DNA of 45,403 bases from positions 1 through 45,403 of the forward strand of contig JANXVE010000119.1 of assembly GCA_025351825.1 (NCBI GenBank), read 5' to 3'. The stretch's first letter is position 1, and each line of letters opens with the position of its first letter. A model generated the notes under the pieces. That model saw nothing but the letters and a program-made list of their open reading frames with translations, was not told where the DNA came from and searched no databases. Shown one piece after another: positions 21,262 to 30,009 of the stretch. The stretch is from Chamaesiphon sp. 341R_metabat_111 (lineage in GTDB: Bacteria > Cyanobacteriota > Cyanobacteriia > Cyanobacteriales > Chamaesiphonaceae). The position numbers and the translations under genes were made by a program.

Positions 21262-21589
21262 TTGCTTTAATCCCGCTATTTCCTACTTTTTCGCATTAAA
21301 GCGTCGCCACGCGAGCCTGTCACTTTGGATCTTACAATTACAAAAATTGACATAATGCCAGACATATAATCATAGCATAGCGTCCTAAAAATTAGCAAGA
21401 TGTTTTTTTGGTTGGGAGCGAAGATTTACCCATCCCGCCCTACGGGCACCCCTCCAAGGAGGGGATTTGTTAAATGGAGAGCTTATGTACTATTTTACCA
21501 AATTCGTGATATACTTGTACTAAGACAGGATTGAAGCCAAGGACAGCTTGTCCGCCACAGAACTCTATAAATATTTGCCGAGCAGACCT
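21262..21589. other. Divergent spacer between rpsT and the DUF5895 gene
   Basis: No gene is supported. A perfect 16-bp palindrome CCCCTCCAAGGAGGGG at about 21449-21464, followed by ATTTGTT, is a dispersed hairpin related to those inside the 30010-30177 element. Promoters for both flanking genes must lie here, but none is clear enough to call. Confidence 0.45.
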
Positions 21590-22549
21590 ATGACTTACTC
21601 GAAAACCAGAGCGACTAAAGACCATACTGCTGAATACTTACACACGCCCAGCCCTGATGTACTTGCAGAGTCTCTTTCACAAATGGAAGAATTGACGATT
21701 ACTCCCTCAGCATCACATCAAAGCACCCCACCTGTACTAGGTGGAGCCAAAGTACGCGACAGGTTTGCCGCACCTGAATATGTCAATCCCAACGCTCGCC
21801 TACCCCGCATTCAAGCCCTGCGCGGCGAAAATGGTGCGAGTGAGTGCGGTTACTTCATCACTGAAGCCGAGATGGCTAAAGCTGGCTGGGGTCAGATCGA
21901 CGAGTCGCAAACGATCGTCTATGAATACAACAGTGGCGGCAAAGAGCGGGGATTATTGGTTCAATCACCTCGGATGTTGGTAGTACCTCGATCGCCTTTA
22001 TTTGCATTTGATAGACAGGTCTCTCGCCAGGAAGAACGGCTAGTTGTTGCCGGACAATATACCAAACAGTTATACAGTAATCGCGAGAAATTTGGTACTG
22101 CTCAATGCTATGAAGTATTGCTCTTAGATGCCAATAATCAACCATTACATGAAATTGGTTTAGCTTATGTTGCAAAAGGTGCAAATCAGGCGAGTTTTAG
22201 CTTCCACTGGCAGCAACTGGTCGATCGAGTCACCAAGTGTCACGCGATCGCCAATTCAATCCCAGCCCGAGTCAAAGACGCGCGGTTCAATAGCCTCTGT
22301 GTGTTTGAGTTTACTGTCAAACGCGAACTGGCAGGTAATAATGCTAAGTCCCCAGCATGTAAAGTTCACAGCCACGTCGAGCCAATCCAGGAGAATTGGG
22401 AACAGTTTTTCTTAGGTCGTCAAGATGAAATTGCCGATCGGTTTCTAAATTTATTAGCACCTACAACTGAATTAACTTTACCCCATAATAATGTTTTGAG
22501 TTTAGCAGACAAAATTGAGGATGAACTTAGTGATTCTATCGCCGCATAA
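21590..22549 (+). CDS. DUF5895 domain protein (cyanobacterial, unknown function)
   Basis: A protein of about 319 residues from the ATG at 21590 (MTYSKTRATKDHTAEYL). A TTG at 21548, with AAGGA just before it, would add 14 residues. After a Ser/Thr/Pro-rich N-terminus of about 70 residues, the body begins LPRIQALRGENGASECGYFI, which is typical of DUF5895, and continues with GLLVQSPRMLVVPRSPLFAFD. It is soluble, with no signal peptide. DUF5895 has no established function; proteins of this type resemble single-strand-binding or phage/plasmid accessory proteins only loosely. Followed by ruvX after a 190-bp gap. Confidence 0.65.
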   Translation: MTYSKTRATKDHTAEYLHTPSPDVLAESLSQMEELTITPSASHQSTPPVLGGAKVRDRFAAPEYVNPNARLPRIQALRGENGASECGYFITEAEMAKAGWGQIDESQTIVYEYNSGGKERGLLVQSPRMLVVPRSPLFAFDRQVSRQEERLVVAGQYTKQLYSNREKFGTAQCYEVLLLDANNQPLHEIGLAYVAKGANQASFSFHWQQLVDRVTKCHAIANSIPARVKDARFNSLCVFEFTVKRELAGNNAKSPACKVHSHVEPIQENWEQFFLGRQDEIADRFLNLLAPTTELTLPHNNVLSLADKIEDELSDSIAA

Positions 22550-22590
22550 AATCATTTTTGTGAGCTGGCAATTGCCGTTCTAGTGGGAAC

Positions 22591-22623
22591 AGAAACCCGA
22601 CTTCTTGGAGAAGTTGGGTTTCT
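22591..22623. repeat. Palindromic repeat AGAAACCCGACTT (copy)
   Basis: The arms AGAAACCCGACTTCT and AGAAGTTGGGTTTCT (one G-T mismatch) flank a 3-nt loop. The same palindrome occurs at 40235-40268 and, degraded, at 4400-4426. It sits about 40 nt after the DUF5895 stop and may also act as its terminator. Confidence 0.65.
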
Positions 22624-22703
22624 TGCCGTAATGATATAAATTTCCGCTATGATAGACATCGAACAAGATGCCAAGTTTTTTAAAATGAATAAAAATCGTT
22701 GGT

Positions 22704-22735
22704 CACTATCCCCTATTCCCTATCCCCTATTCCTT
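22704..22735. repeat. Tandem repeat CCCTATCCCCTATT before ruvX
   Basis: Two to four units of CCCCTATTCCCTAT end about 5 nt before the ruvX ATG. It is another heptamer STRR family; inverse GGGGATAGGGG units occur at about 29390-29407 after the lipoprotein gene. Confidence 0.6.
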
Positions 22736-22739
22736 AAAG

Positions 22740-23171
22740 ATGAGAGTTGCAGCATTAGGATTGGATGTCGGGGGTAAACGCATCGGCGTAGCTGGCTGTG
22801 ATGGGTTGGGATTGATTGCGACGGGGATTACCACGATTTGGCGCAGTTCGTTTCAGGAAGATATCGCCCAATTGAGGCAAATTATCGCAGAACGACAGGT
22901 AAAAATATTAGTACTGGGGTTGCCTTACAAGATGGATGGGAGTATCGGATCCCAAGCCAAGCAGGTGCAAAAGTTTGCACGACGAGTAGCTGCTGAGATT
23001 GATTTGCCAATCGAATATGTAGACGAACGCTTGACTTCCTATGCAGCCGAAGAAATGATGAAGGCGGCACAGATCTCAGTATCTCAAAATAAAGGGACGA
23101 TCGATCGAATCGCAGCAGCGGTAATTCTCCAACAATGGCTCGACGATAGGGTGAGCAGCACCAAAATCTAA
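22740..23171 (+). CDS. ruvX: Putative pre-16S rRNA nuclease / Holliday junction resolvase-like (YqgF)
   Basis: An RNase H-fold protein of 143 residues. It begins with the acidic motif ALGLDVGGKRIGVAGCDGLG (Asp near residue 9). It has VLGLPYKMDGSIG, the central VDERLTSYAAEEMM with a second catalytic acid, and the C-terminal KGTIDRIAAAVILQQWLD with the third. YqgF family members process the 5' end of 16S rRNA in E. coli. The start is the only good ATG and has no Shine-Dalgarno, because a tandem repeat ends right before it. Confidence 0.92.
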   Translation: MRVAALGLDVGGKRIGVAGCDGLGLIATGITTIWRSSFQEDIAQLRQIIAERQVKILVLGLPYKMDGSIGSQAKQVQKFARRVAAEIDLPIEYVDERLTSYAAEEMMKAAQISVSQNKGTIDRIAAAVILQQWLDDRVSSTKI

Positions 23172-23261
23172 ATTACTGTAGTTACGATGAATCAGAAATG
23201 TCTCTTTTGTGAGTGCGGCTGGGTAATCTAAGAATAAGCAATATTATTCGATCGAGAGATT

Positions 23262-24599
23262 ATGTCTAGCCATCTACCAAAATCGTTACTTATTAGCAGT
23301 GTCGGGATATCCGTTTCAAGTGCTCTAATCCCTATGGTAGCTCAATCTCAAGGCACTACCCCCCCCGAAAAAATAACTGAATCAACGGCGGCTGATGCCA
23401 ATCGCCAAATTCAGAAATTCAATCCGATTCAGTCAACGGTGGCTCCAGGCTCTACAGCAGTCAATGCAGGACAGTACACATTTGTCGTACCGACTTATGC
23501 AGCAATGATAGTTGCAGTTGTTATTGGTGGAGTTGCTCTATTTCCAGTAGTATCTTTGCTGCTAAATGCAAAAAAAGCTGCTAAGTTGGGTCAGGAATCT
23601 TTTCTAGCAAAGTTCGGTAACAGATTTCGGAAGCCCCCAGTATTAGAAAGTGACAAATTTTTGCATCAACGTAATTTTGAGAAACTTGCCCAGATCACTA
23701 ATCAAGCCGAAAATATTAATGCAGATAAATTTGGCAACACTGAGTTTATGGTTTTTTTCAAAATCAAAAGCTATATTGCCAGATCGATCGATGAATATGC
23801 GAACTTAGATAATGCGATCGAAATGCTATCAGTTGCAGTTGCTGCTCAACATAGCTTCTTGACGATCGATAGCACTGAATCTAGATACTGTAGCACCGGA
23901 CAGCAAGAGCTTTATAAATTTGTTAATGGATTATTAACTCAAGATTTAGATCCTACGGTTTTTCAAGAGCAGGTTGCTCGTAAACTCCAAGAAGTACTTC
24001 CACTCCTAAAGACAGAAGAAGGAAAGGTTGCACTGGAATCTTATGTAAAAGAAGTAAGTAAGATTTCTGATAATCCAGTGGGACTAAGATTACTGCTCTT
24101 ATTCAAAAAGTATCAGCTTGATGACTATTCAACGTTGCGTAGTGTCTCTAATACGATTGCTCAGTTAGAATCAGAGGACTTGTTGAATGTAGATTCACTA
24201 CTGCTACTAGTAATGGTCAAATATGATGTCTTTGAAAAATTAGGACCAATCGTTGGAATCGAAGATAAATACAATCGGCCAGAAACTTATAGCAAAATGC
24301 TCCAATACATTGGCTTAAAGTCTCGACATGAATCTTCTTATCAGAAATTTCAAGAGTTTTTAACACTACTTAAACAATGGGAAACTCATTATAAATCAGT
24401 TGTCAATGTCCGTCAAAAGTATACAGCAGAAGCATATCGACTACCGAAAGAGTTTAATGCGGAAATTCCAGGTTTAGCACTGCATGAGAAATATAAAGAG
24501 AGTTTTCACCTTATAACTCCCGTAACACCAATAACTATCACACCTAATAAAATTGCAGAAGTCAAAAAAGAGGCTCCTGTTTTAACTAGTGCTAACTAA
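23262..24599 (+). CDS. Unknown protein with N-terminal export-like helix and one further membrane helix
   Basis: I do not recognise the family. Residues about 5-30 form a signal-like hydrophobic segment (LLISSVGISVSSALIPMVAQ) ending at AQSQG. A Ser/Thr-rich linker follows to about 72. A long hydrophobic helix (TYAAMIVAVVIGGVALFPVV) lies at about 79-98, then a basic stretch (NAKKAAKLGQ). The remaining ~340 residues look soluble and all-helical, with no Cys-rich or enzyme motif. By the positive-inside rule the large C-terminal domain is probably cytoplasmic, with a short segment outside. The neighbours (ruvX, coaD) do not suggest a role. Confidence 0.7.
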   Translation: MSSHLPKSLLISSVGISVSSALIPMVAQSQGTTPPEKITESTAADANRQIQKFNPIQSTVAPGSTAVNAGQYTFVVPTYAAMIVAVVIGGVALFPVVSLLLNAKKAAKLGQESFLAKFGNRFRKPPVLESDKFLHQRNFEKLAQITNQAENINADKFGNTEFMVFFKIKSYIARSIDEYANLDNAIEMLSVAVAAQHSFLTIDSTESRYCSTGQQELYKFVNGLLTQDLDPTVFQEQVARKLQEVLPLLKTEEGKVALESYVKEVSKISDNPVGLRLLLLFKKYQLDDYSTLRSVSNTIAQLESEDLLNVDSLLLLVMVKYDVFEKLGPIVGIEDKYNRPETYSKMLQYIGLKSRHESSYQKFQEFLTLLKQWETHYKSVVNVRQKYTAEAYRLPKEFNAEIPGLALHEKYKESFHLITPVTPITITPNKIAEVKKEAPVLTSAN

Positions 24600-24617
24600 T
24601 AATTGATGACACAGATA

Positions 24618-25109
24618 TTAGGAAGAAGGAGTTCGATTTTTATAAGATTGGTAAATCTCTGCTGCAACATGAGCTGGCACAAGATGATCGATCGAGCCGT
24701 TAAATTTGGCGATTTCTTTGACGATACTGCTGCTCAAGAAACCATGCTCAGTTGAGGTCGCCAAAAACACTGTTTCGATTTCTTTCGATAGAGTTTTATT
24801 GGTGTGCGCCATTTGGAGTTCTTTCTCAAAATCAGACATCACTCGCAATCCCCTCAGCAATACTTTTGCGCCAATCTGGTTGGCATAATCAACCGTCAAC
24901 CCATCAAAGCTATCTACCTCTACTTGGGGCAGATGTCGGGTGGCTGTGTAAATTTGGCGTAGACGTTGTTCGACGGTAAATAATGGTGTCTTGCCTGGAT
25001 TGCGGAGGACAGCAACGACGACTCGATCGAATAGTTTGCTACCACGTTCGATAATGTCTAAATGACCGAGGGTAATGGGATCGAAACTGCCAGGGTAGAT
25101 TGCAATCAT
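24618..25109 (-). CDS. coaD: Phosphopantetheine adenylyltransferase
   Basis: Fourth step of coenzyme A synthesis: ATP plus 4'-phosphopantetheine gives dephospho-CoA. The 163 residues have the nucleotidyltransferase motif [16 protein letters not shown] at the N-terminus, [21 protein letters not shown] in the middle and the [15 protein letters not shown] motif near the C-terminus. It converges with the unknown membrane protein gene (18-bp gap). The ATG at 25109 is immediately preceded on its strand by a tandem (A)GTTGGGA-type repeat in inverse orientation, with no Shine-Dalgarno. Confidence 0.96.
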   Translation of the reverse strand: MIAIYPGSFDPITLGHLDIIERGSKLFDRVVVAVLRNPGKTPLFTVEQRLRQIYTATRHLPQVEVDSFDGLTVDYANQIGAKVLLRGLRVMSDFEKELQMAHTNKTLSKEIETVFLATSTEHGFLSSSIVKEIAKFNGSIDHLVPAHVAAEIYQSYKNRTPSS

Positions 25110-25110
25110 A

Positions 25111-25167
25111 GAGTTGGAAGTTGGGAGTTGGAAGTTGGGAGTTAGAAGTGTGGGGAGTGTGGGGAGA
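25111..25167. repeat. Tandem repeat (AGTTGGGAGTTGGAA type) upstream of coaD
   Basis: GAGTTGGAAGTTGGGAGTTG is repeated, then decays into GTGTGGGGA units. It starts 2 bp from the coaD start codon. Inverse units (CCGAACTCCGAACTCCCAA) lie at about 25201-25222, so the leader could fold. A related array is at 26480-26512. Confidence 0.65.
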
Positions 25168-25280
25168 AGGAATTAATAGGAAGAATCGTTTTTTCTAGTC
25201 TCCGAACTCCGAACTCCCAATTCTTCCCGAAATAATACATAGATTTACACCGCCCACTACTAGCAACAACGAGCGTAAAA

Positions 25281-26477
25281 TTATTCATCTGAGAGGCTAG
25301 CCATTTGACGGCGATCTTGGGGAATGAACATTCGATCGCGTGGTAACATCGATACTGCTTCAGTGAGGAGAAATTCACCTCGATCGATCGTTTCTTTTAG
25401 CTCGATGGCGACTTGTTTCGATCGATAGATACTTGCTAGGGGGGCTACTCGGACAGTCCTACCCTCGATTTTAATTTTACCCGACTTGAGTTGCTCATAG
25501 CTGACTAGCCCAAACGTCGGACGCACCCGTCGCGGAATCGAGAAATCGACAACAGGGGCAAAAATATCGCGATCCTGAACCGCACATTTCGCCACAATAT
25601 CGGCATTCAAGACTGGGATTGGCACACCAACGCCCAACATTAACGAAGGGCCATAATTCTTGAGATAACAGCCGCGTACCCAGTTGGGATCCATCTGTTT
25701 GGCATCACCCACGAGGGCAAGAGTGGCTGCTGGGCCGATGGGAGTGCGATTTTCGGCACGACGTTGGAGCGGGAAGTGTTGGGTGCCTTCCCAGGCCACG
25801 TAGCCGATGGCTCCACCCAACCAGATCCGCGTACCGATACCGATTACTTCTAGGTCTGGATCGTTTAATAGGGGTGAAATTGCCCCCGCATTGGAATATA
25901 CAGCATTGCCTAATTGGGGCTGTAACGGGCCAAGATAAGTATATAGCTGTCGATCGCCACCATTGACACCGACGATGAAGTTTTGGTACAGATTGCGGGG
26001 ATTGTAGAGATAGAATTGATTGATTGTATCTTTGGTAATAGTCGTATCAAATGCTGTGCGAGGATAGCAATCTGTCCCTTGACCAATTGCCCGAAGATTG
26101 ACACTTTTTCCGGCAATTAGGTCGGCAATTACATGTGCGCCACCACGTTCTTTGCGATCTTCACCATCGCCGATTTCACTGGTGTAATCGACTAATTGAG
26201 TCGCACCTAAATAGAGATCGACTGCCCCAAATCCAGCATAGGCAGGCACACCATCTAATGTACACGATCGAATCTTGATCGGTGGATCTGTGTGTCCTAA
26301 ATTGAGAATTGCTCCCGATGATTCCATCGGCTCAAAGCTACCTGTAGTAATCACATCCACTAATTCGGCAATCTTGGCAATACCTAGTTCACCAACTTTG
26401 AGTTTGACTTCATCAACTGTCCAAACTACTGCTTTTTTTTGGTCGATCTTATCGTTGATTTCGTCGATTGTTTTCAT
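25281..26477 (-). CDS. DUF39 homocysteine biosynthesis protein (aspartate semialdehyde sulfurtransferase family)
   Basis: A DUF39/HcyBio protein of 398 residues. Archaeal and anaerobic-bacterial relatives convert L-aspartate semialdehyde to homocysteine using sulfide carried on a conserved cysteine. Here the equivalent is likely Cys137 in IGQGTDCYPRTAF. The N-terminus TIDEINDKIDQKKAVVWTVDE and the segments GSFEPMESSGAILNLGHTDPP and GIGTRIWLGGAIGYVAWEGTQH match the family. Cyanobacteria carry this gene, but whether it works in homocysteine synthesis alongside standard routes is unknown. A short tandem repeat ends about 3 nt before the ATG. Confidence 0.82.
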   Translation of the reverse strand: MKTIDEINDKIDQKKAVVWTVDEVKLKVGELGIAKIAELVDVITTGSFEPMESSGAILNLGHTDPPIKIRSCTLDGVPAYAGFGAVDLYLGATQLVDYTSEIGDGEDRKERGGAHVIADLIAGKSVNLRAIGQGTDCYPRTAFDTTITKDTINQFYLYNPRNLYQNFIVGVNGGDRQLYTYLGPLQPQLGNAVYSNAGAISPLLNDPDLEVIGIGTRIWLGGAIGYVAWEGTQHFPLQRRAENRTPIGPAATLALVGDAKQMDPNWVRGCYLKNYGPSLMLGVGVPIPVLNADIVAKCAVQDRDIFAPVVDFSIPRRVRPTFGLVSYEQLKSGKIKIEGRTVRVAPLASIYRSKQVAIELKETIDRGEFLLTEAVSMLPRDRMFIPQDRRQMASLSDE

Positions 26478-26479
26478 AA

Positions 26480-26512
26480 GAGTTGGGAGTTAGCAGTTGG
26501 GAGTTGGGAGTA
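26480..26512. repeat. Tandem repeat GAGTTGGGAGTTAGCAGTTG upstream of the DUF39 gene
   Basis: About four degenerate AGTTGGG units lie directly before the start of the DUF39 gene (on the minus strand they read CTCCCAACT). It is the same family as 25111-25167. Confidence 0.6.
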
Positions 26513-26519
26513 GAGTATT

Positions 26520-26556
26520 AATTCTAGATGGTGGGCACTGCCCACCATCTAGAATT
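26520..26556. repeat. Perfect 37-bp palindrome with GGTGGGCA/TGCCCACC core
   Basis: The arms AATTCTAGATGGTGGGCA and TGCCCACCATCTAGAATT are exact complements around one central C. It lies between the genes at 26594-26875 and 25281-26477 (both minus), so it could terminate the upstream gene, although no T-run follows. A decayed copy (GGTGGGCAATG) lies at about 29964. Confidence 0.7.
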
Positions 26557-26593
26557 GACGATGCAAATATAGTCAGTTAGAAATCATCCAATC

Positions 26594-26875
26594 TTACAAT
26601 ACACCTGATTCTAATTGGTCTAGATATATAAACTCAGGAGCTTTAACACCAGCTTCTCTTCTAATTTCAATTAGCTTGGGAGATTCAAAAAATTGTTTAG
26701 CAGCATCGATCGATGTCCATGCTGAAAAATGGACTATTTTGTTATAGTTATTTTCATACTTCAACACTTGATATGTTCTCTCTCCAGCTTGTCTGCGGAT
26801 CTCAGCCGCATTGTCAAAAACTTTTTTCCATAATTCGTAGTCTTCAACTTCGTGAATAATCAAAACGTATTGCAT
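26594..26875 (-). CDS. Small dimeric alpha-beta barrel (antibiotic biosynthesis monooxygenase-like) protein
   Basis: A 93-residue protein. It begins MQYVLIIHEVEDYELWKKVFD, followed by the helix AAEIRRQAGERTYQVLKYE. It then has the strand IVHFSAWTSIDAAKQFFESP and a C-terminal EFIYLDQLE strand. The order strand-helix-strand-strand-helix-strand fits the ferredoxin-like ABM fold, whose members bind haem or small quinoid substrates, but no catalytic residue can be assigned. It stands alone between intergenic repeats. Confidence 0.6.
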   Translation of the reverse strand: MQYVLIIHEVEDYELWKKVFDNAAEIRRQAGERTYQVLKYENNYNKIVHFSAWTSIDAAKQFFESPKLIEIRREAGVKAPEFIYLDQLESGVL

Positions 26876-26907
26876 AATTTATTGAACTTTAATAGTGAGC
26901 CAGACAA

Positions 26908-27513
26908 TTAATCTCGCACCCACAAAGCTAATCCACCACCGCGTCCACGGGCGGCAATGCTATTTTCACCCGCCCAGAAAAAAGCGAAAAATGGTAAATT
27001 GGCGATCGAGAGTTGTTCAAAATCTTTGCCGCCACGCTTACCGCTGCGGATTTTGCCTTGATAGATTGTTGCACCTAGTATCTTCATTTGAATCTGGGTA
27101 AAGTCAAATGCTAGTAAGTTTTTCTTACCTGGATAACGACAAGGCCCTGTGAATTGAAACTGAACTGCGGCAACAATTAGCTTATTCATTGCTGTCCCTG
27201 TTGACGATCCAATATCTTGAGTAAAAGCGATCGATGCTGGTGTGATTTTGGGAAAATAAAACCCGCTACCTAATTTAATTCCGCCACGTTGTTTATCCTT
27301 TTTCGCTCCAGTTGCAAAACATAGCCGCCACTCACCGAGCAGAGATTCAAAGGGGATAACTAATTTCTCACGACGGGCAAATATTTCGGCTGATTGCAAC
27401 GCATTTACCATCACTTCTTTAGCTGGACGATCGATACCTTGAGCCGCTCGATCTAAGATAGTGGTAAAGTCAGAAGTAGAAGTATTCACGATCGAATGGC
27501 TATGAGTTAGCAA
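26908..27513 (-). CDS. Fibrillin/PAP-like (plastid lipid-associated) protein
   Basis: About 200 residues. The segment LLGEWRLCFATGAKKDKQ resembles the G-x-W-x-L-x-Y/F-T signature at the start of the PAP/fibrillin lipocalin-like fold. Later features are VQFQFTGPCRYPGKKNLLAFDFTQIQ and the C-terminal LPFFAFFWAGENSIAARGRGGGLALWVRD, the last strand typical of this cyanobacterial/plastid family. Fibrillins associate with thylakoid lipids and plastoglobules. The start is uncertain: the frame can begin at a TTG (27513) or a GTG (27489). It begins 6 bp after the DUF4336 stop, so the two form an operon. Confidence 0.65.
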   Translation of the reverse strand: MLTHSHSIVNTSTSDFTTILDRAAQGIDRPAKEVMVNALQSAEIFARREKLVIPFESLLGEWRLCFATGAKKDKQRGGIKLGSGFYFPKITPASIAFTQDIGSSTGTAMNKLIVAAVQFQFTGPCRYPGKKNLLAFDFTQIQMKILGATIYQGKIRSGKRGGKDFEQLSIANLPFFAFFWAGENSIAARGRGGGLALWVRD

Positions 27514-27519
27514 TTGGGA

Positions 27520-28761
27520 CTAAACTTTGGGTTGAGCGGGGAAAATAATTCGCCATCGAACTAATTGCCGCTCGATTTGCTGAAGCAAGTTGTTATTTGT
27601 TGATAAGTTAGCATCAACTGGACTACTAGATTTAAGAAAGTCAAAAGCTGCTCGAAACTCTTTGGGAGTCGCAGTAATCGGTGCGTCAAAATGACAGGGA
27701 ATAATTTGTTGGAAGTCCCATTGTGACACGCGATCGACCCATTCGATCGTTTGAGCGGGGGCGCGATTGAGAATCAGTGTCTGAAGAATCGGCGCGACTA
27801 ACAACCGACCATTATTGCGTAAGTCGATAAATCCCTGCTGCCAATTCGATTTCCATTGAAACGGATATAAACCAAAGTAGCCCTGTCTGGAGCGATCTGC
27901 CGCCCTAATTGACCTGCGGAAGGTTTCACCCCAAGCGAGGATTTCGAGGACGTTGGGCTGGAAATAGAAGGCAAATAAGCAGATCCGCTGCCAGCCCTGG
28001 AGTCGATTCGCTGAAGTGTCAGAGATCGATTCGCTGGCTCGATCGCGTGCGTGGAATAATAATGGGTAAAGTTCTGCTTGAAGAATTTGCGGTGGTTCCG
28101 TTGGAATTGAGACAATTGTATCGGTAACTAGGAGTGTGTGTGACGGGCGGTGAAAAAAAGCAACTTCGGCAAACTGTCCTGGCCCCAGATCGATCGTCGC
28201 CAAGATGGCATAATCAAACTCATCACCGAAAGGTGTTTTGCTACTATCGCGGGGGAGGATCTGTGTTCTCTCCCGTGGCAGTCCCAACCAGCTCAATGGT
28301 AGATTAATGGGAAAGCTCCATTGATCCGGCGTTACCCATACCTGCGCCTGGGAAAAGTTTCTGGCAAATGGGCCAACAAAAACCTTGTGTTCTAACCCCG
28401 AAATTGTGGGCAGGATAATGTAGCGAATATCACCATGAATGCAAACTAGCTCGTCAATTAATTCCAGGCATTCACCAGTCGGAGCAACAGGCGCGTAGAC
28501 GAGTAAACCACCACCGACTAGTTTTATCACCGTCATCCGAATCGGCACAACTACATACAAAGTACCTTGAACTTGATCGAATGTCCAAATTGTATTTGGC
28601 GTTACTTCGGTGCGAATAGTTCGTCTGTTATTGTATGGATAGATCGGCAGCGTAAACCAAAATCGCCACAACCTGTCCATGTGTTGCGCTTCAGTTTGCG
28701 TAGTTATGCGTTCGTCTACAGTCACCGCCCGACCTCCAGCAATACTTGTCGGTATTGCCAT
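27520..28761 (-). CDS. DUF4336 protein (metallo-beta-lactamase-like fold)
   Basis: A 413-residue protein with the DUF4336 hallmarks. The N-terminus is DRLWRFWFTLPIYPYNNRRT. Next come IWTFDQVQGTLYVVVPIRMTVIKL and the core IRYIILPTISGLEHKVFVGPFA with its single His. The C-terminal part has FQQIIPCHFDAPI. DUF4336 proteins look like beta-lactamase-fold proteins with an altered metal site and are common in cyanobacteria and plants, with no settled function. It is co-transcribed with the downstream fibrillin-like gene. The ATG at 28761 is preceded by GGGAAAG on its strand. Confidence 0.78.
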   Translation of the reverse strand: MAIPTSIAGGRAVTVDERITTQTEAQHMDRLWRFWFTLPIYPYNNRRTIRTEVTPNTIWTFDQVQGTLYVVVPIRMTVIKLVGGGLLVYAPVAPTGECLELIDELVCIHGDIRYIILPTISGLEHKVFVGPFARNFSQAQVWVTPDQWSFPINLPLSWLGLPRERTQILPRDSSKTPFGDEFDYAILATIDLGPGQFAEVAFFHRPSHTLLVTDTIVSIPTEPPQILQAELYPLLFHARDRASESISDTSANRLQGWQRICLFAFYFQPNVLEILAWGETFRRSIRAADRSRQGYFGLYPFQWKSNWQQGFIDLRNNGRLLVAPILQTLILNRAPAQTIEWVDRVSQWDFQQIIPCHFDAPITATPKEFRAAFDFLKSSSPVDANLSTNNNLLQQIERQLVRWRIIFPAQPKV

Positions 28762-28940
28762 AAAACTTTCCCAATTCTTTCCAATCTACAGTCAGATCGT
28801 GTGCTGTAGTTAATTGCATCGCCTGACGACACGGAGATCGTGCCCTGTAAATTATATCCCGATCGATCTGTCTACTACGCGATCGGGTGAAAAGAATAGG
28901 CTAAGATAAGGCGTTTGGTGTGTGTCCTGAGGTAGGGAAA

Positions 28941-29387
28941 ATGAAATTTAAAGTGCAACAGCTCGGAATTCTGGGCATGACGATCGCGATCGGCTCGATC
29001 GTCGTAAGCTGTAGTAGCAGCAAGGTATCACAGTGCGCGAATATAATTAAAGTAGTCAATCAAACTGTGACCGATACTAAAGATATTACGGCGGCTGGTA
29101 CTAAAGGCGATGTAGCAACGATCGAGAAATTGGCTGGAATTTTTGAGAAAGCAGCAAAAGATCTAGATTCGGTCAGTTTGAACGATGAGAGGCTCAAAAC
29201 TTACAGGGGTCAGTTTCTAGCAATGTATAAAGGCGCAACTGACATCAATAAACAACTCGTCGCTAGCATCAAAGAGCGAAAAACGACTAAGGTCTATGAA
29301 GGACTGAGAAAATCTAGAGCTACTTTCAGCCCCGAACAGGATCTCGCTACTGGTTTGACTCAGTATTGCAAGGAGCCGGAGAAGTAG
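28941..29387 (+). CDS. Putative lipoprotein, cyanobacterial hypothetical
   Basis: About 148 residues from the ATG at 28941 (a GTG at 28920 is less likely). The N-terminus MKFKVQQLGILGMTIAIGSI ends in a lipobox-like VVSC, so it is probably a membrane-anchored lipoprotein. The mature part is helical, with two further cysteines (SQCANII and the C-terminal TQYCKEPEK) that may form a disulphide. It resembles small cyanobacterial helical-bundle lipoproteins, but I cannot name a family. It is divergent from the DUF4336 gene. Confidence 0.65.
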   Translation: MKFKVQQLGILGMTIAIGSIVVSCSSSKVSQCANIIKVVNQTVTDTKDITAAGTKGDVATIEKLAGIFEKAAKDLDSVSLNDERLKTYRGQFLAMYKGATDINKQLVASIKERKTTKVYEGLRKSRATFSPEQDLATGLTQYCKEPEK

Positions 29388-29469
29388 AAGGGGTAGGGGA
29401 TAGGGGCGTGTGGGGGGTGTGCGGAGATGGGTATAGCAAATGTTTCCCTCTGCCCTATTCCCTGAAAAG

Positions 29470-29880
29470 CTATTTCTCATGAGTAACTTCTACAATCATG
29501 TGAACATTACCGCGTGGGGAAAAATCAGCTTTGACAATGATGCGATGGGGATCGGCGATCGCTACAAAGTCATCTAAGATCTGGTTAGCTACTTCTTCAT
29601 GGGAAATATATCGATCGCGATAACTATTGATATATAGTTTCAATGCCTTGAGTTCTACCACTTTCTGGTCGGGTACATAGATGATCCCGATCGTGGCAAA
29701 ATCAGGGTAGCCTGAAAAAGGACATTTGCAGGTAAATTCGGGCAAACTAATATCGACATTGTAACGTCTGCCAATTCTCGGATTGGGGAAGGTAATTAAT
29801 TCACCATTGATAATTTCGCGTTCCCCATATTTCATTTCGATGGGGGTTGCTGTGACTGATGCTGGATTTTCCTGACTCAT
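29470..29880 (-). CDS. queF: NADPH-dependent 7-cyano-7-deazaguanine (preQ0) reductase
   Basis: Reduces the nitrile of preQ0 to preQ1 in queuosine tRNA modification. The 136-residue unimodular QueF has the catalytic cysteine at position 53 and aspartate at 60 in CPFSGYPDFATI. It also has the family motif VELKALKLYINSYRD and the C-terminal segment HRIIVKADFSPRGNVHMIVE. No preQ1 riboswitch was recognised upstream. The other queuosine genes are not in this window. Confidence 0.95.
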   Translation of the reverse strand: MSQENPASVTATPIEMKYGEREIINGELITFPNPRIGRRYNVDISLPEFTCKCPFSGYPDFATIGIIYVPDQKVVELKALKLYINSYRDRYISHEEVANQILDDFVAIADPHRIIVKADFSPRGNVHMIVEVTHEK

Positions 29881-30009
29881 GTAATCGGTAATTAGTTATT
29901 AGTTATTTGAATTCTCAGTGGATAGACGCAAATAATTGCTAGATAGAAATTGCGGAAACTTTAGCTGGTGGGCAATGTCTACCCTACGGAGTATCTTTCT
30001 GTCGGAGTT

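Noticed and set aside
29881-30009. preQ1 riboswitch upstream of queF
   Set aside because: No preQ1-type stem-loop with A-rich tail could be recognised near the queF start.
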